NCBI RefSeq assembly: GCF_000006405.1
Contig: NW_003207246.1
Location: forward strand, 7,158-27,360
Length of the DNA stretch: 20,203 nucleotides
Reading direction: 5' to 3'
DNA from: Perkinsus marinus ATCC 50983
Taxonomy: Eukaryota > Perkinsozoa > Perkinsida > Perkinsidae
Part shown: positions 1 through 7,662 of the stretch, in pieces
How the letters are laid out: each line of letters starts with the position of its first letter
Numbering within the stretch: the first letter of the stretch is position 1
Position numbers and translations under genes: made by a program
Notes under the pieces: model-generated
Told to the model about the DNA's origin: nothing
Seen by the model: the letters and a program-made list of their open reading frames with translations, nothing else
The model's database searches: none

Positions 1-10
1 GGGGCTCGTT

Positions 11-47
11 CTAAGTTAGTAACTATCCGGACCAGTTACTAACTTAG
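11..47. repeat. Inverted repeat at repeat-copy edge
   Basis: A perfect 14-bp inverted repeat (11-24 and 34-47) encloses a 9-nt loop. The right arm is the start of the large direct repeat; the left arm is absent at the matching position of copy 2 (9604-9617). The left arm therefore looks like an inverted copy of the repeat edge made at this locus only. Confidence 0.7.
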
Positions 48-265
48 CAGCTCGATAGAATCGTATAGATATCGGCACATCGTTATATGTGAACCCATCT
101 CCAGGGCTGGATACAGTTGTTCTCAACAAGGTATTGGTTCCCTCCAACTTCCACTGCTTTCTGGAGCTCCCCCTCCACCACCAGAAGGCAATACGACAAC
201 TGATGGGTCGAACACGTATGCCTCTACAAGGTGAAATAATTTAGTTCATCATCACTGAGCGTTAC

Positions 266-514
266 TTGCCGTCTTACCCGAACACTTCCCATGGAGAGTC
301 ATGGCCTCCAGTAAAGGAGGGATCTGTGGTTATTGGTGACACCCTCCCAGCACAGCGTGCGTATGCTGGGGCATGCCTGACTCCGGGGGAGATATACCTA
401 GTGATTCGAGTGATCACGATATTCCAAGATGATGGTGCATCATCATTGTCCCAATCCCCCGTAGCACACAATGTGTCTTCATCGGGTGGCGGAACCCCTC
501 AGCAAAGCTTATGA
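266..514 (+). pseudogene. Conserved ORF fragment in repeat copy 1 (unknown)
   Basis: This open frame has no ATG and matches residues in the longer frame of copy 2 (9825-10100). Upstream in copy 1, TTAG replaces the ATGGAG of copy 2 and removes the start. The reading contains a WPPVKEGSVVIGD segment and a hydrophobic IYLVIRVITIF stretch. I do not recognise a family. The opposite strand (274-471) is also open in both copies, so coding on the plus strand is not secure. Confidence 0.3.
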
Positions 515-864
515 TGAGGATAGTCTATATCGATTAAGTATAAAGAGCCTGCTGCCTTGCAAGGCAGCATTCACCTGCTATTCAGTGTGGTGCTATCTCA
601 ATGGGCAAATCACTAGCAATAGATACAGTACTGTCGGGATTATGCTGAACATGAGCATAATGTGTCGAGATTGGGCAGACAGGTTGGGGAACGAACTGAT
701 GAAACTAGTCCAGCCTGCCGTGGCTTGTAGCGGAAACCGCATACTGCAATGACTTTCACTCGGTGAGTTTGCCCATGGGATCAATGAAGTATTAGTATGC
801 ATATCCGTTCAGTACGCCTTGACCCTCACCAGTAAACGGTTTCTTCCGCATAATACAGCCACAT

Positions 865-872
865 GTACATTG
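865..872. repeat. Target site duplication of hAT element, left
   Basis: The octamer GTACATTG here is repeated exactly at 2119-2126, directly abutting the two ends of the 873-2118 element. Eight bp is the usual duplication length for hAT transposons. Confidence 0.9.
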
Positions 873-902
873 CAGGGTTTGTCCATTTTGGGAATAATGG
901 CA

Positions 903-960
903 CCTTGTTCCCAATATGGGAAATTTCCCATATTGGAAAAAATGGGAAAAAATGTTTTTT
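903..960. repeat. Subterminal palindromic motif cluster, left
   Basis: A perfect 26-bp palindrome runs from CCAATATGGGAAA to its complement, followed by further TGGGAAAA words. The motif recurs near the other end of the element (2019-2105). Such subterminal arrays commonly bind hAT transposases; that role is inferred. Confidence 0.6.
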
Positions 961-1003
961 CCCTGATAAGAGGATCTACTGGCTGGCTTTTTCATCTGAT
1001 ACA

Positions 1004-1025
1004 CTTCGATGATCGAACTTCGATC
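1004..1025. repeat. Single-base-centre footprint (X=GTTCGATC)
   Basis: Two overlapping palindromes have single centre bases at 1011 and 1018, seven bases apart. The arrangement is X minus its last base, full reverse complement, X minus its first base, with one mismatch at 1004 (C where G is expected). It lies inside the hAT element. Confidence 0.7.
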
Positions 1026-1533
1026 GACAGATCAGAAACGCCTTCAAAGTCGAGGTCATGAACATACTGTTCCTTCCGAACTATGATGATGAAGAAATTG
1101 TCATATCAATAGTTACAACTTGTACACAACAGGGTACATTTTAACTTACAAGAATGGCGATCAATAGTGACAAATACCATAGAACTTGCTACCCGTTGCT
1201 GTCTATAGTCATAGAACAGGGTGTCCTCATCCTAATGCTGCTCTCGTGGTCTTCAAGGGCAGCGGCCATGTCGTACTTACCCTAGATATGATTTCTCACT
1301 AATTGTTCCAGTTATTACTATCAATCGATTGGTGTGGCGCGCGCTTTTCATTACAATTAGCTATTTACATAGGTTTATTCAAATAATCAGTGGATAGTCT
1401 ATACGTATGATGAGATCCTTATCCTAACTAATCTCGAAGTTTTTGAGTGAAGATTCAGGACATTGATTAACTGCGTTAGGGACTTCGTTCATCGCATCGC
1501 TGTTAGCTTTTTGAAACGCTACGTCTATCGCTC

Positions 1534-1794
1534 ATGATGGACCACCCATCGAAGGGAGAGTTAAAGTCTGATGGTTTCTACCAGATGTGTTATACCCCTG
1601 ATGGATGGAAGTACACATGCCACTTTTGCCAACGTCCACTCGAAGCGTTTGGTATTTGGAACAGCTGGAAGGCACGACAACATCTCAGCAGGCATCATTT
1701 TCATTTGGTCGCGGCCAACTGGCCCTCAACAATGTCCCAACTCAACACTGATATCGTATATATCGAAGTTTTGGACTCCCAAACCGTTGGATAA
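1534..1794 (+). CDS. BED/C2H2-like zinc-finger ORF inside hAT element
   Basis: This 86-residue frame starts at an ATG (MMDHPSKGEL) and lies wholly within the hAT element. Around residues 29-54 it carries CHFC, then 17 residues, then HLSRHH, a C-x2-C...H-x3-H(H) pattern with aromatic residues just upstream, as in BED-type fingers. BED fingers sit at the N-terminus of many hAT transposases and bind the transposon ends. Full hAT transposases are several hundred residues with a C-terminal dimerisation region; none of that is present. It is probably the remnant DNA-binding exon of a deleted transposase, or a short repressor-like protein. Expression is not shown by the sequence. Confidence 0.5.
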   Translation: MMDHPSKGELKSDGFYQMCYTPDGWKYTCHFCQRPLEAFGIWNSWKARQHLSRHHFHLVAANWPSTMSQLNTDIVYIEVLDSQTVG

Positions 1795-2018
1795 CTAAAA
1801 CTGAGTCAGATTTCGTGAGAGTAATGTTCGATGATAAGCGCGCTATAGAGAGATTTGTGGAGAAGCGCGCGCCCAGGGTGGGAAAAATCGCTCACACGGC
1901 TAGAACACTGCTTTTGCACTTTACTATGGATATTTAAGAACAGTGGGATAAAAATGATCGCTTTATGAGTATGACCCGTAGTTTACGCTGCTCAGGGACA
2001 GAAAAACGAGGTGTTTTC

Positions 2019-2105
2019 GCATTTTTCCCAAGGGAAAAACTGGCAGTTTTTCCGGGAACGGGAAAGTGGGAAATTTCCCAAGGGAAACTTTTCCCATTTT
2101 CCCAA
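2019..2105. repeat. Subterminal palindromic motif cluster, right
   Basis: Overlapping TTTCCC/GGGAAA motifs face each other repeatedly. A 21-bp palindrome with 10-bp arms and a single G centre occupies 2033-2053. The cluster mirrors 903-960 at the other end of the hAT element. Confidence 0.6.
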
Positions 2106-2118
2106 TGGACAAACCCTG

Positions 2119-2126
2119 GTACATTG
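2119..2126. repeat. Target site duplication of hAT element, right
   Basis: GTACATTG, an exact direct repeat of 865-872, abuts the right terminal inverted repeat. Confidence 0.9.
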
Positions 2127-2206
2127 CCTGCATATTTCTCATATCCTCACTGCTTCCGTCAATCGAACGCCCAGTCATCACTCCAACCTGGACTTCGACA
2201 TATTAC

Positions 2207-2228
2207 GCATGCTGACCATGCCATGCTC
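2207..2228. repeat. Footprint shared by both repeat copies (X=GCATGCTC)
   Basis: The 22-bp pattern matches the perfect one at 11043-11064 except for one substitution in the middle block (GACCATGC instead of GAGCATGC). Its presence in both copies means this event preceded the duplication. Confidence 0.7.
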
Positions 2229-2537
2229 TACACAAATTCTTGTGAAATTCTCGTTGGATTCTCTACATTTCTACCCGAACTCGTATGTGAGTCCTAAGTC
2301 ATATGTAAACATATATTCCTCTAACATTGCACCCACAGCACTTCTGTCGTCCCCGGTAACTGTCCTTGCGTTCTGTCCAGCTGCTCTGTATCATCTTACC
2401 ATATATAATCCAGCATCTGTCCATCTCTATGGCTCAGATCTTGGGGTTGCTGTGTGTGCGGTATTTCAGAATCAATCCGCGTCATGAGGTCATGAACTTG
2501 CTCTACGAATCTCGGCGAGATCTTATGAATTCTCTAA

Positions 2538-2750
2538 CTATGACGCAATAGCAATCGATGGGTACCTATTAACTCGTTCGACATCGTTTCGCATCTTTCG
2601 AATGATCTGCTGAGTTACTTGCGTCCGACAGATGAGCTGATCTCGTTTCGCTTGCATCTTCATATACACTGGTCGCCCATCGTAGTCTTCGTCCAGACGT
2701 TCATATATCCCTGCAACGATAGAATCTTCGCTGTGCGAGATTTCACTCTC
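2538..2750 (-). CDS. Conserved minus-strand exon-like ORF, copy 1 (unknown)
   Basis: On the minus strand 71 codons stay open, ending at a stop at 2540-2538. The reading contains YERLDEDYDGRPVYMKMQ and VTQQIIRKMRNDVERV, a charged, helix-prone, coding-like composition. There is no ATG near the upstream edge; an AG acceptor (GGTAG) sits at the in-frame stop bounding it, so it is best read as a last exon. The equivalent frame at 11375-11587 in copy 2 has exactly the same length, with several substitutions but no indel. With 2844-3044 upstream it could form one spliced gene. I do not recognise the family. Confidence 0.4.
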   Translation of the reverse strand, partial: ESEISHSEDSIVAGIYERLDEDYDGRPVYMKMQAKRDQLICRTQVTQQIIRKMRNDVERVNRYPSIAIAS

Positions 2751-2843
2751 CTACCATTGATTCTCTGATCAGACCCTTCCCTGCCTGTTATGATAACCAT
2801 ACTATACATGCAGGATCCTCTAGCACTACTCCGCTTTCCTCGA

Positions 2844-3044
2844 CTACCGGTGCCTAAAGGACAGTCTCTTCTTAATCAGCCACAAGAAGGGACTTGATAG
2901 ATCTTCCGTGCCTCTCGTTAATCGCATGCTTAAGCGTGATGAGGACTTCTTTATATCAATAGTGTCCTTCAGGAAGGGGCTTAACGGTGCCTTTAGAGCA
3001 GTCGACTCAAAAGGCTGAGGTAAAGTAACGTTACATGTTCTCCA
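2844..3044 (-). CDS. Conserved minus-strand exon-like ORF, copy 1 (unknown)
   Basis: A 66-codon open frame runs on the minus strand to a stop at 2846-2844. A likely splice acceptor, ACTTTACCTCAG, lies inside its 5' part, and the frame after it reads PFESTALKAPLSPFLKD and then RGTEDLSSPFLWLIKKRL. Copy 2 keeps the same frame and length at 11681-11881. A GT donor candidate (CACCG/GTAGTC) precedes the stop in copy 1 but is lost in copy 2. A further short open stretch, MRTDVGSEFTSANEGV, lies upstream (about 3145-3069) in both copies. The product is unknown; it could be a degenerating transposon gene. Confidence 0.4.
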   Translation of the reverse strand, partial: WRTCNVTLPQPFESTALKAPLSPFLKDTIDIKKSSSRLSMRLTRGTEDLSSPFLWLIKKRLSFRHR

Positions 3045-3046
3045 TT

Positions 3047-3067
3047 ATCATCATCATCATCATCATC
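3047..3067. repeat. (ATC)7 microsatellite
   Basis: Seven ATC units. The matching site in copy 2 (11884-11898) has five, so the tract has changed length since duplication. Confidence 0.9.
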
Positions 3068-3177
3068 GAATTTCACTTTGGATATTGTCGATTACACCTT
3101 CGTTAGCCGATGTGAATTCACTGCCGACATCAGTTCGCATCTTCCTCATTCCCATCAAAATGCTATGGGAGGGAGTT

Positions 3178-3800
3178 GCCACAAACCACTTTCCATAATC
3201 GGAAACGGTCGCATGGTAATAGTGTTGGTCATAAGGCAATCACTCGAGGGAGTCGCCACACACCACCTTCCTTGATGGGAAACGGTCGTATGGTAGTAGT
3301 AGTGTCGGCCATGAGGCCATCAGGAGAGGGAGTTGCAACACACCACCTTCTTTGATGAGAAACGGCCGTATGATAGTAGCAGTGTTAGTCATAAGGCCGT
3401 CACTCGAAGGGAGTTGCCACACACCACCTTCCTTGATCGGAAAGGGTCGCATGGTAGTAGGGTTGGTCATAAGGCAATCACTTGAGAGGGTCGCCACATA
3501 CCACCTTCCTTAATGGGAAACGGTCGTATGGTAGTAGGGTTGGTCATAAGGCAATCACTTGAGAGGGTCGCCACACACCACCTTCCTTAATGGGAAACGG
3601 TCGTATGGGATTAGTAGTGGCGGCCATAAGGGCATCAGTCGAGAGAGTTGCCACACACCACCTTCCTTGATGAGAAATGGCCGTATGGTAGTAGCAGTGT
3701 TAGTCATAAGGCCGTCACTCGAGGGACTTCCTCGGAGGGGTCGCCACAAACCACCTTCCATGATCGGAAACCGTCATATGGTAGTAGTAGTGTTCGACTC
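3178..3800. repeat. Minisatellite, eight 77-93 bp units
   Basis: Units start with GCCACA at 3178, 3255, 3335, 3416, 3493, 3570, 3650 and 3743, spaced 77, 80, 81, 77, 77, 80 and 93 bp. Each carries a CACCACCTTCC word, a CGTATGGTAGTAG word and a GGTCATAAGGC word. Two length classes alternate, which suggests higher-order amplification. Open frames across it arise because some unit lengths are near multiples of three and are not taken as genes. It begins just beyond repeat copy 1. Confidence 0.9.
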
Positions 3801-3814
3801 GAACAATGTTCGAG
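3790..3814. repeat. Single-base-centre footprint (9-bp X variant)
   Basis: Overlapping palindromes are centred on C3798 (7-bp arms) and A3806 (8-bp arms). The middle block CTCGAACAA implies a 9-bp X, with one mismatch at 3790; net gain 16 bp. It sits exactly at the minisatellite end. Confidence 0.6.
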
Positions 3815-3994
3815 CCTAATAGCTCCGGTCGCGGTGGTTCCTATGGTTCCACAGTCTATCGTGTGTATGGCAAAGTCGGCCGGACCACTCTGCAACTTGT
3901 TCTTGCGGGTCCGTATCAGGGTCCTATTAATAAGTCTGACATCTTAGCATGTCATTATTTGAATACCCGTCCATCCGGGGGGCATGTCGAGTAG
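3806..3994 (+). CDS. Small ORF, unknown
   Basis: Sixty-two codons start at an ATG that lies within the palindromic footprint at 3790-3814. The frame reads SSGRGGSYGSTVYRVYG and then TLQLVLAGPYQGPINK, which looks coding-like, but no family is recognised and no homologous copy is available in the window. It may be an exon whose original start lies elsewhere. Confidence 0.25.
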   Translation: MFEPNSSGRGGSYGSTVYRVYGKVGRTTLQLVLAGPYQGPINKSDILACHYLNTRPSGGHVE

Positions 3995-4525
3995 GATTGT
4001 CGGTGCACAGCTTTGTGCGGTCAGAGTAGAACAATGAATATACGTGCAGTATGACAGGTGATTAGCCTCACCCGAGCCTTATTCGTCTCATGAGATTTAC
4101 TTGTTTGTACGCTAGTATCCTTTGATTTCCCTTGAGACCATAATGGCATCTAGCAGTCAATTAGCCGATGGGGCACGCTCTGGGGCGGGGAACATGGCAC
4201 GGATGCGCACAGTTACTGTGCGCAGCCGAAGGTTGGCTGCTCGCACTCGTTAACTTAGAATTCTACATCGACACTGTTTGAGGAAAAAACAGTCAATTTC
4301 CACGGCTCGTTCAATTTGAAGTTTCTAATTTTCAGCTCTCAGTGTACACAGGTCGCCCGTGCATGAATTGCGATTCACGAATTCTGTTAGTTTGTGAAGA
4401 CGTTTGAACATCCAGGGCTCTCCACCCCTGGAGTACGCAAAGCCGTCTCCCTAGAGTTTGCGGCCTAGTATAAAAATAGGACCGAATAGCCAATAAGTCA
4501 CTGATATAGCATATTTGCATACGTC
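3995..4525. other. No supported gene
   Basis: I see no convincing reading frame here. The stretch holds one notable palindrome (4204-4224) with 10-bp arms and a single T centre. Confidence 0.5.
4204..4224. repeat. Single-base-centre palindrome
   Basis: Perfect 10-bp arms (TGCGCACAGT and its complement) flank a single T at 4214. The third block of the usual footprint is not recognisable, so this may be a trimmed version or a chance palindrome. Confidence 0.55.
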
Positions 4526-4890
4526 ATGTGCTCCTTCATTCTTCTCATCGCTTTGTTCACTGTCTTGGGCAGCGGGTACGATATCAGGAAATTGAGTGTG
4601 GAAGCCCCCGAGCAGTGAGAACAGCTACGACTTCATTGACTGAACTCGAAGTAATTGTTCGATTAGGTCGTATGACGGGAGCATCGACCAGGGCCAGAAT
4701 ACTGGTGAAGGAGCATCTGGAATCCTGTAGCGATCGCTGTATGCTCATGTCAGATACTGGTGGGCTGGTGTGGGACTCGGGTCTGCCATACTACGGCAAA
4801 CCCACGGATTGCACTTGGTCCGGAGGAAGAAGGGTCGGGAACTGTGATTGCCCGAACCAACAGAGCAAATTCGCCATCAGCGTAGGCTGA
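4526..4890 (+). CDS. Possible small secreted protein, frame unresolved
   Basis: An ATG at 4526 opens MCSFILLIALFTVLGSG, a good signal peptide, but this frame stops at 4616-4618 after 30 codons. A second frame (phase of 4528) is open across the same start and runs to 4890. Its C-terminal part is cysteine-rich (ESCSDRCMLMSDTGG, then PTDCTWSGGRR and NCDCPNQQ), as in a small secreted domain. A short intron or a frameshift between the signal peptide and the cysteine-rich part would join them; I could not find a donor-acceptor pair with matching phase. It is either a real secreted gene with an unusual intron or a recent pseudogene. Confidence 0.35.
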
Positions 4891-5203
4891 TCACGTGAAA
4901 GCGCCCTCGACCTCTCCCATGTAGACCCCTGACGGTGAAATAGGCTACGCGATCTGCGCTAAGGAATGCACAAAAGTCTCGGATTGTCCTCCGGCTCCTG
5001 GAACTGAAAGGGTTGATGTCGAGTGCATTTTGGGTCGCTGCCTTCTGGACTGTTCGGGCATGTTCGAGGTAGGTTTTAGTCAGAATTTTCCCGATATGCA
5101 GCTTGTCTCATTCAGTACTGCATAGAACTGTTTTCTTCCGTTTGTGTGGACTACCAAATGGGATTGGCAAAAGGCACCATGTGCCAATGGGAACTTCCAA
5201 GGA

Positions 5204-5225
5204 CTTATCAATGATAAGTTATCAT
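5204..5225. repeat. Perfect 22-bp footprint (X=CTTATCAT)
   Basis: Blocks are 5204-5210 (X minus its last base), 5211-5218 (full reverse complement) and 5219-5225 (X minus its first base), with no mismatch. Single centre bases are A5211 and G5218. Confidence 0.85.
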
Positions 5226-5315
5226 CAGTCTGATCAGACTCTCTATCACGGATAATATATCTTCATTTGCCATCGGATTACTCAGGATGCGCAGTGATAA
5301 TTTTCATGGAAGTTT

Positions 5316-5332
5316 AATCAACTTAGTTGATT
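5316..5332. repeat. Single-base-centre palindrome
   Basis: Eight-bp arms (AATCAACT and its complement) surround T5324. Only the first bases of a third block (TCA) follow, so it may be a trimmed footprint. Confidence 0.5.
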
Positions 5333-5767
5333 CACTTTCATGATGGTTTATTCTTCTTCGTCTTAAAGGAACGCAGTTGTGTTACCACCGATCATTTAAC
5401 CTCTAATTAACAAGCGATGCACAACTTCGTGCTTCCGCCAGACCTGGACCACTCAACGCATAGTGTTGAACGCAACGTCGCCGCTTGGCGAGACGTGTGC
5501 AGCACTGGCTAGACCCGTCCGGCCGGACCGTTTGGTGTGCCATGCATGAGCCGAATCGGCCCCATCACATCATGTACTCGTAAGTGATGGTTATGGAACA
5601 GTCAAGCTTACTTGCAAGACGGTCTAGTCAAGACCTGAGTCACCAGTGCGAGCACAACCACACAAACAAAATCGAGAGTGCGGTAACTTGTGTCGTCGGT
5701 GAGCGAAGGAGACCGTTACAGTACTGCACACGTACGAACGCCACAGACATCTAGGAGGAATGTCGTA

Positions 5768-5802
5768 GCCTGTACAGTACAGGCCTGTAGTAACTACAGG
5801 CC
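5768..5802. repeat. Double single-centre palindrome
   Basis: The first palindrome has 8-bp arms around A5776 (5768-5784); the second has 10-bp arms around A5792 (5782-5802). They overlap through GGC. The two implied X words share only TACT, so this is not the standard 8-bp form. Confidence 0.65.
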
Positions 5803-5935
5803 CTGTTATGAGTAGCTCTTCGTATATGAATATCTTCCACTCCGCAGTTGCGTCGCAAGTTCTTTTATCTTCTCCCCGCCCCCCTCTCCCGGTTGAATCA
5901 CTTGGCTGAGACTGCTCGTAGGCCGACCTGCGGAG

Positions 5936-5988
<53 letters not shown>
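5936..5988. repeat. (GTA)n microsatellite at LINE 5' end
   Basis: An uninterrupted GTA/AGT tract of 53 bp. The LINE body starts directly after it, and AGT repeats recur at the LINE 3' end (8336-8362). Serine-run or tyrosine-run frames across it are artefacts. Confidence 0.95.
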
Positions 5989-5992
<4 letters not shown>

Positions 5993-6388
5993 CAACGGAT
6001 AAGAAAAACTGGTTGAATCAACAGGCAGAAAAAGCTGAAGCAGCAGCTAGGATTCATAATCTAAAAGCGTTATTCTCCATTGTCAAAATGCTGGGAGGCA
6101 AAGCGAGTAAGGGTGTGGATCTGACAGGGATGGATGTCGATAGATTTGTAGAGCACTTCAATGAATTATTGGGTGAACAGAAGGTAGAAAGGAACGAGGA
6201 ATATGAGAAAAGGAGGGGCTTTCGCATTGCTAAGGAGTTGGCCGAGGTAGAAGGAGAGCCGTGGGAGGTGTCTATTGCAGCTCCGGATGATGAAGAAATT
6301 GAGAAATTATGTAAGCGAATGAGAAATGGTAAAGCCGTTGGTATTGATGAGATTCCCTCTGAGTTATTCAAGCATTCGGAGGAATGTC

Positions 6389-6426
6389 GCAAGGTCACCT
6401 TGCAACATTGCCACCTTGCCAAGGTG
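6389..6426. repeat. Double-form footprint in RT frame (X=GCAAGGTG)
   Basis: Order: X minus last base (6389-6395), reverse complement CACCTTGC (6396-6403), filler AACATTGC (6404-6411), reverse complement again (6412-6419), X minus first base (6420-6426). Single centres are C6396 and C6419. Net gain is 30 bp, so the frame is kept. Confidence 0.8.
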
Positions 6427-7582
6427 TTGGGCGTAGTGATCAGAGGGTTCTGGAGAGGACAGCCGTTGCCCGAGAAGAGTCATACAGCTGTATTGATCAC
6501 TTTATTTGAAGGAAAAGGGAGTAGGAAATCACCTGAGGGTTATCGAGGAATATCGCTTTTATCGTATTTGGAAAGAATCATATCGGCAATTGTATTAGAT
6601 AGGATCAAGGAAGCTGCTGAGAAACGATTAATGAAATATCAGTTCGGTTTCACGTCTGGTAACAGCTGTAGAGATCCCGTCCGTCTACGGTGGAAGAAAT
6701 GGGAGAGTACAAACCAGATCGCATCAGTCTTCGTGGACTTCCAGGAAGCCTTTGATTCTTTGTCATGGGAAGCTTCGTGGAAAGTCTTGAAGTCGGCTGG
6801 AATGCCAGTTTTCCTGGTCCATATAGTAAAAAGGATTCATGCGGATGCTAGAGTTGCTATAAGAGTGTCACAAAATGGTAAGGTCTCTGATGTTTTCAGC
6901 CAGAGAGTAGGGGTTCGTCAGGGTTCTTGCTTGTCTCCTGTGATATTCATATTGGTATTAGATCATTGTTTGAAAGCGGCACTGAAAGCGTGCCAGGAAA
7001 GAGGTTTGGTTGTGGAATGGCTCGGTTATGCTGATGATTTGTATATTGCCGGGGAATCCGCAAGAGACGTGGAGATATTTCTGCAGGAACTGCAAGCAGC
7101 TGCCTATTATGTCGGACTCTTGATAAATGCTGGGAAGAAAGTGGCCATGGTGAAAGGTACGGATAGTAGCAAAATTGTTCTGATTGAGAGGCGTGAGGAA
7201 AGAGTGGGGGTGAAATGGGATGACGGTACGTATGAAGGATGGCTTAGGCCTCTAGAGGATGGGAATGTGAATGCCTCGTTCCAGCCCACGCATGAAATTA
7301 TTTATGATGACGGTAGCACTGTAAAGTATATTGTCAAGAAGGCGGGGTGGATAGTGGATGAGGACGGGGATAAGTTGAGGATGATGAAACTTGGTTTCGA
7401 CCGAGCAACGGACTCAACAGAGAAGTGGGTGTGTCCTTCCTGTGGGAGTACCTTTCATTGTGAAAGAGCCCTCAAAACGCATGTTAGATTAGGTCAGTGT
7501 GCTAGTTATACAGATCTCACTACCGAGAGGCAAAGAGCCTTGAGGAAGAGTAGAATGGTCGGGAAGTACAGGAGAGGGGTAG

Positions 7583-7626
7583 TAGAGAAACTTTCTCTAA
7601 CTACCCCTCTTTCTCTGAGAAAGAGG
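7583..7626. repeat. Double-form footprint in LINE (X=AGAGAAAG)
   Basis: Order: X minus last base (7584-7590), reverse complement CTTTCTCT (7591-7598), filler AACTACCCCT (7599-7608), reverse complement again (7609-7616), X minus first base (7617-7623). The filler is A plus the inverted copy of the flank at 7575-7583, so the left palindrome extends to 7573-7610 with one bulge. Net gain is 32 bp and shifts the frame. Confidence 0.82.
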
Positions 7627-7662
7627 TTGAGGAAGTCTGTATTCAACTAGTCGAGGGACAGA

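Larger units (their letters stand above)
873..2118. mobile_element. Non-autonomous hAT-type DNA transposon
   Basis: The 1,246-bp element begins CAGGGTTTGTCCATT and ends with its reverse complement, giving a perfect 15-bp terminal inverted repeat that continues imperfectly into GGGAA. It is flanked by the 8-bp duplication GTACATTG. A CAGGG terminus with an 8-bp duplication is characteristic of the hAT superfamily. The subterminal zones are packed with GGGAAATTTCCC-like motifs (903-960 and 2019-2105), a plausible transposase-binding array. The only notable frame is an 86-aa zinc-finger ORF; no DDE/RNaseH catalytic domain is visible, so the copy cannot mobilise itself. It lies in repeat copy 1 and is absent from copy 2, although copy 2 also lacks the immediate flanks. 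Confidence 0.88.
33..3160 (+). repeat. Large direct repeat, copy 1
   Basis: This segment is closely similar, in the same orientation, to about 9618-12010. The match starts at the word beginning CAGTTACTAACTTAG (33 and 9618) and fades just after a CATCAAAA word (near 3160 and 12005). Copy 1 differs by a 1,246-bp hAT insertion, by about 110 bp of other sequence around it, and by lacking a 563-bp block present in copy 2. No TG...CA ends or primer-binding site are visible, so it is not an obvious LTR. It may be a segmental duplication or two copies of an uncharacterised mobile unit. Confidence 0.85.
4891..5760. other. No supported gene
   Basis: No convincing coding frame is visible. The stretch contains the perfect footprint at 5204-5225, a 17-bp single-centre palindrome at 5316-5332, and a 14-bp even palindrome, AGTCTGATCAGACT, just after 5225. 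Confidence 0.5.
5989..7650 (+). pseudogene. LINE reverse transcriptase, frame broken at 3' end
   Basis: This frame carries a full reverse transcriptase core. After a lead-in (WLNQQAEKAEAAARIHNLKAL) come the motifs YRGISLLSYLERI, QFGFTSGNS, motif A FVDFQEAFDSL, motif B RQGSCLSPVIF and motif C YADDLYIAG, with the two catalytic aspartates intact. Beyond the thumb lies an unusual insert: two KWDDGTYEGW / IIYDDGSTVKYI segments and a zinc finger (CPSCGSTFHCERALKTHV...C). The frame then runs into a palindromic insertion after 7590 and ends in a non-homologous tail at 7650. A 30-bp in-frame insertion lies at 6396-6425, between FKHSEECRK and VLGVVIRGFW. No ATG belongs to the element, because its 5' end is truncated. 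Confidence 0.88.

Noticed and set aside
552-569. Even palindrome GCTGCCTTGCAAGGCAGC, retained nearly intact near 10136
   Set aside because: It has no single-base centre and is present in both copies, so it is not counted among the footprints.
2011-2551. Plus-strand frames across the hAT right end and beyond
   Set aside because: They cross the transposon boundary, are built from TTTCCC repeats, and lie opposite better-supported minus-strand frames.
3178-3800. CRISPR-like regular spacing
   Set aside because: Whole units are similar, with no unique spacers, and the context is eukaryotic.
3240-3895. Repeated frames on both strands across the minisatellite
   Set aside because: They follow from tandem unit structure; unit lengths of 77 bp break the frame, and no ATG or splice context is convincing.
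4204-4224. Counting every single-centre palindrome as a footprint
   Set aside because: Sites at 2033-2053, 4204-4224 and 5316-5332 lack a recognisable third block, so they are listed only as palindromes.
5624-6057. Minus-strand frames with long Tyr or Thr runs, and the serine run in the plus frame before the LINE
   Set aside because: They are translations of the GTA microsatellite and have no coding support.
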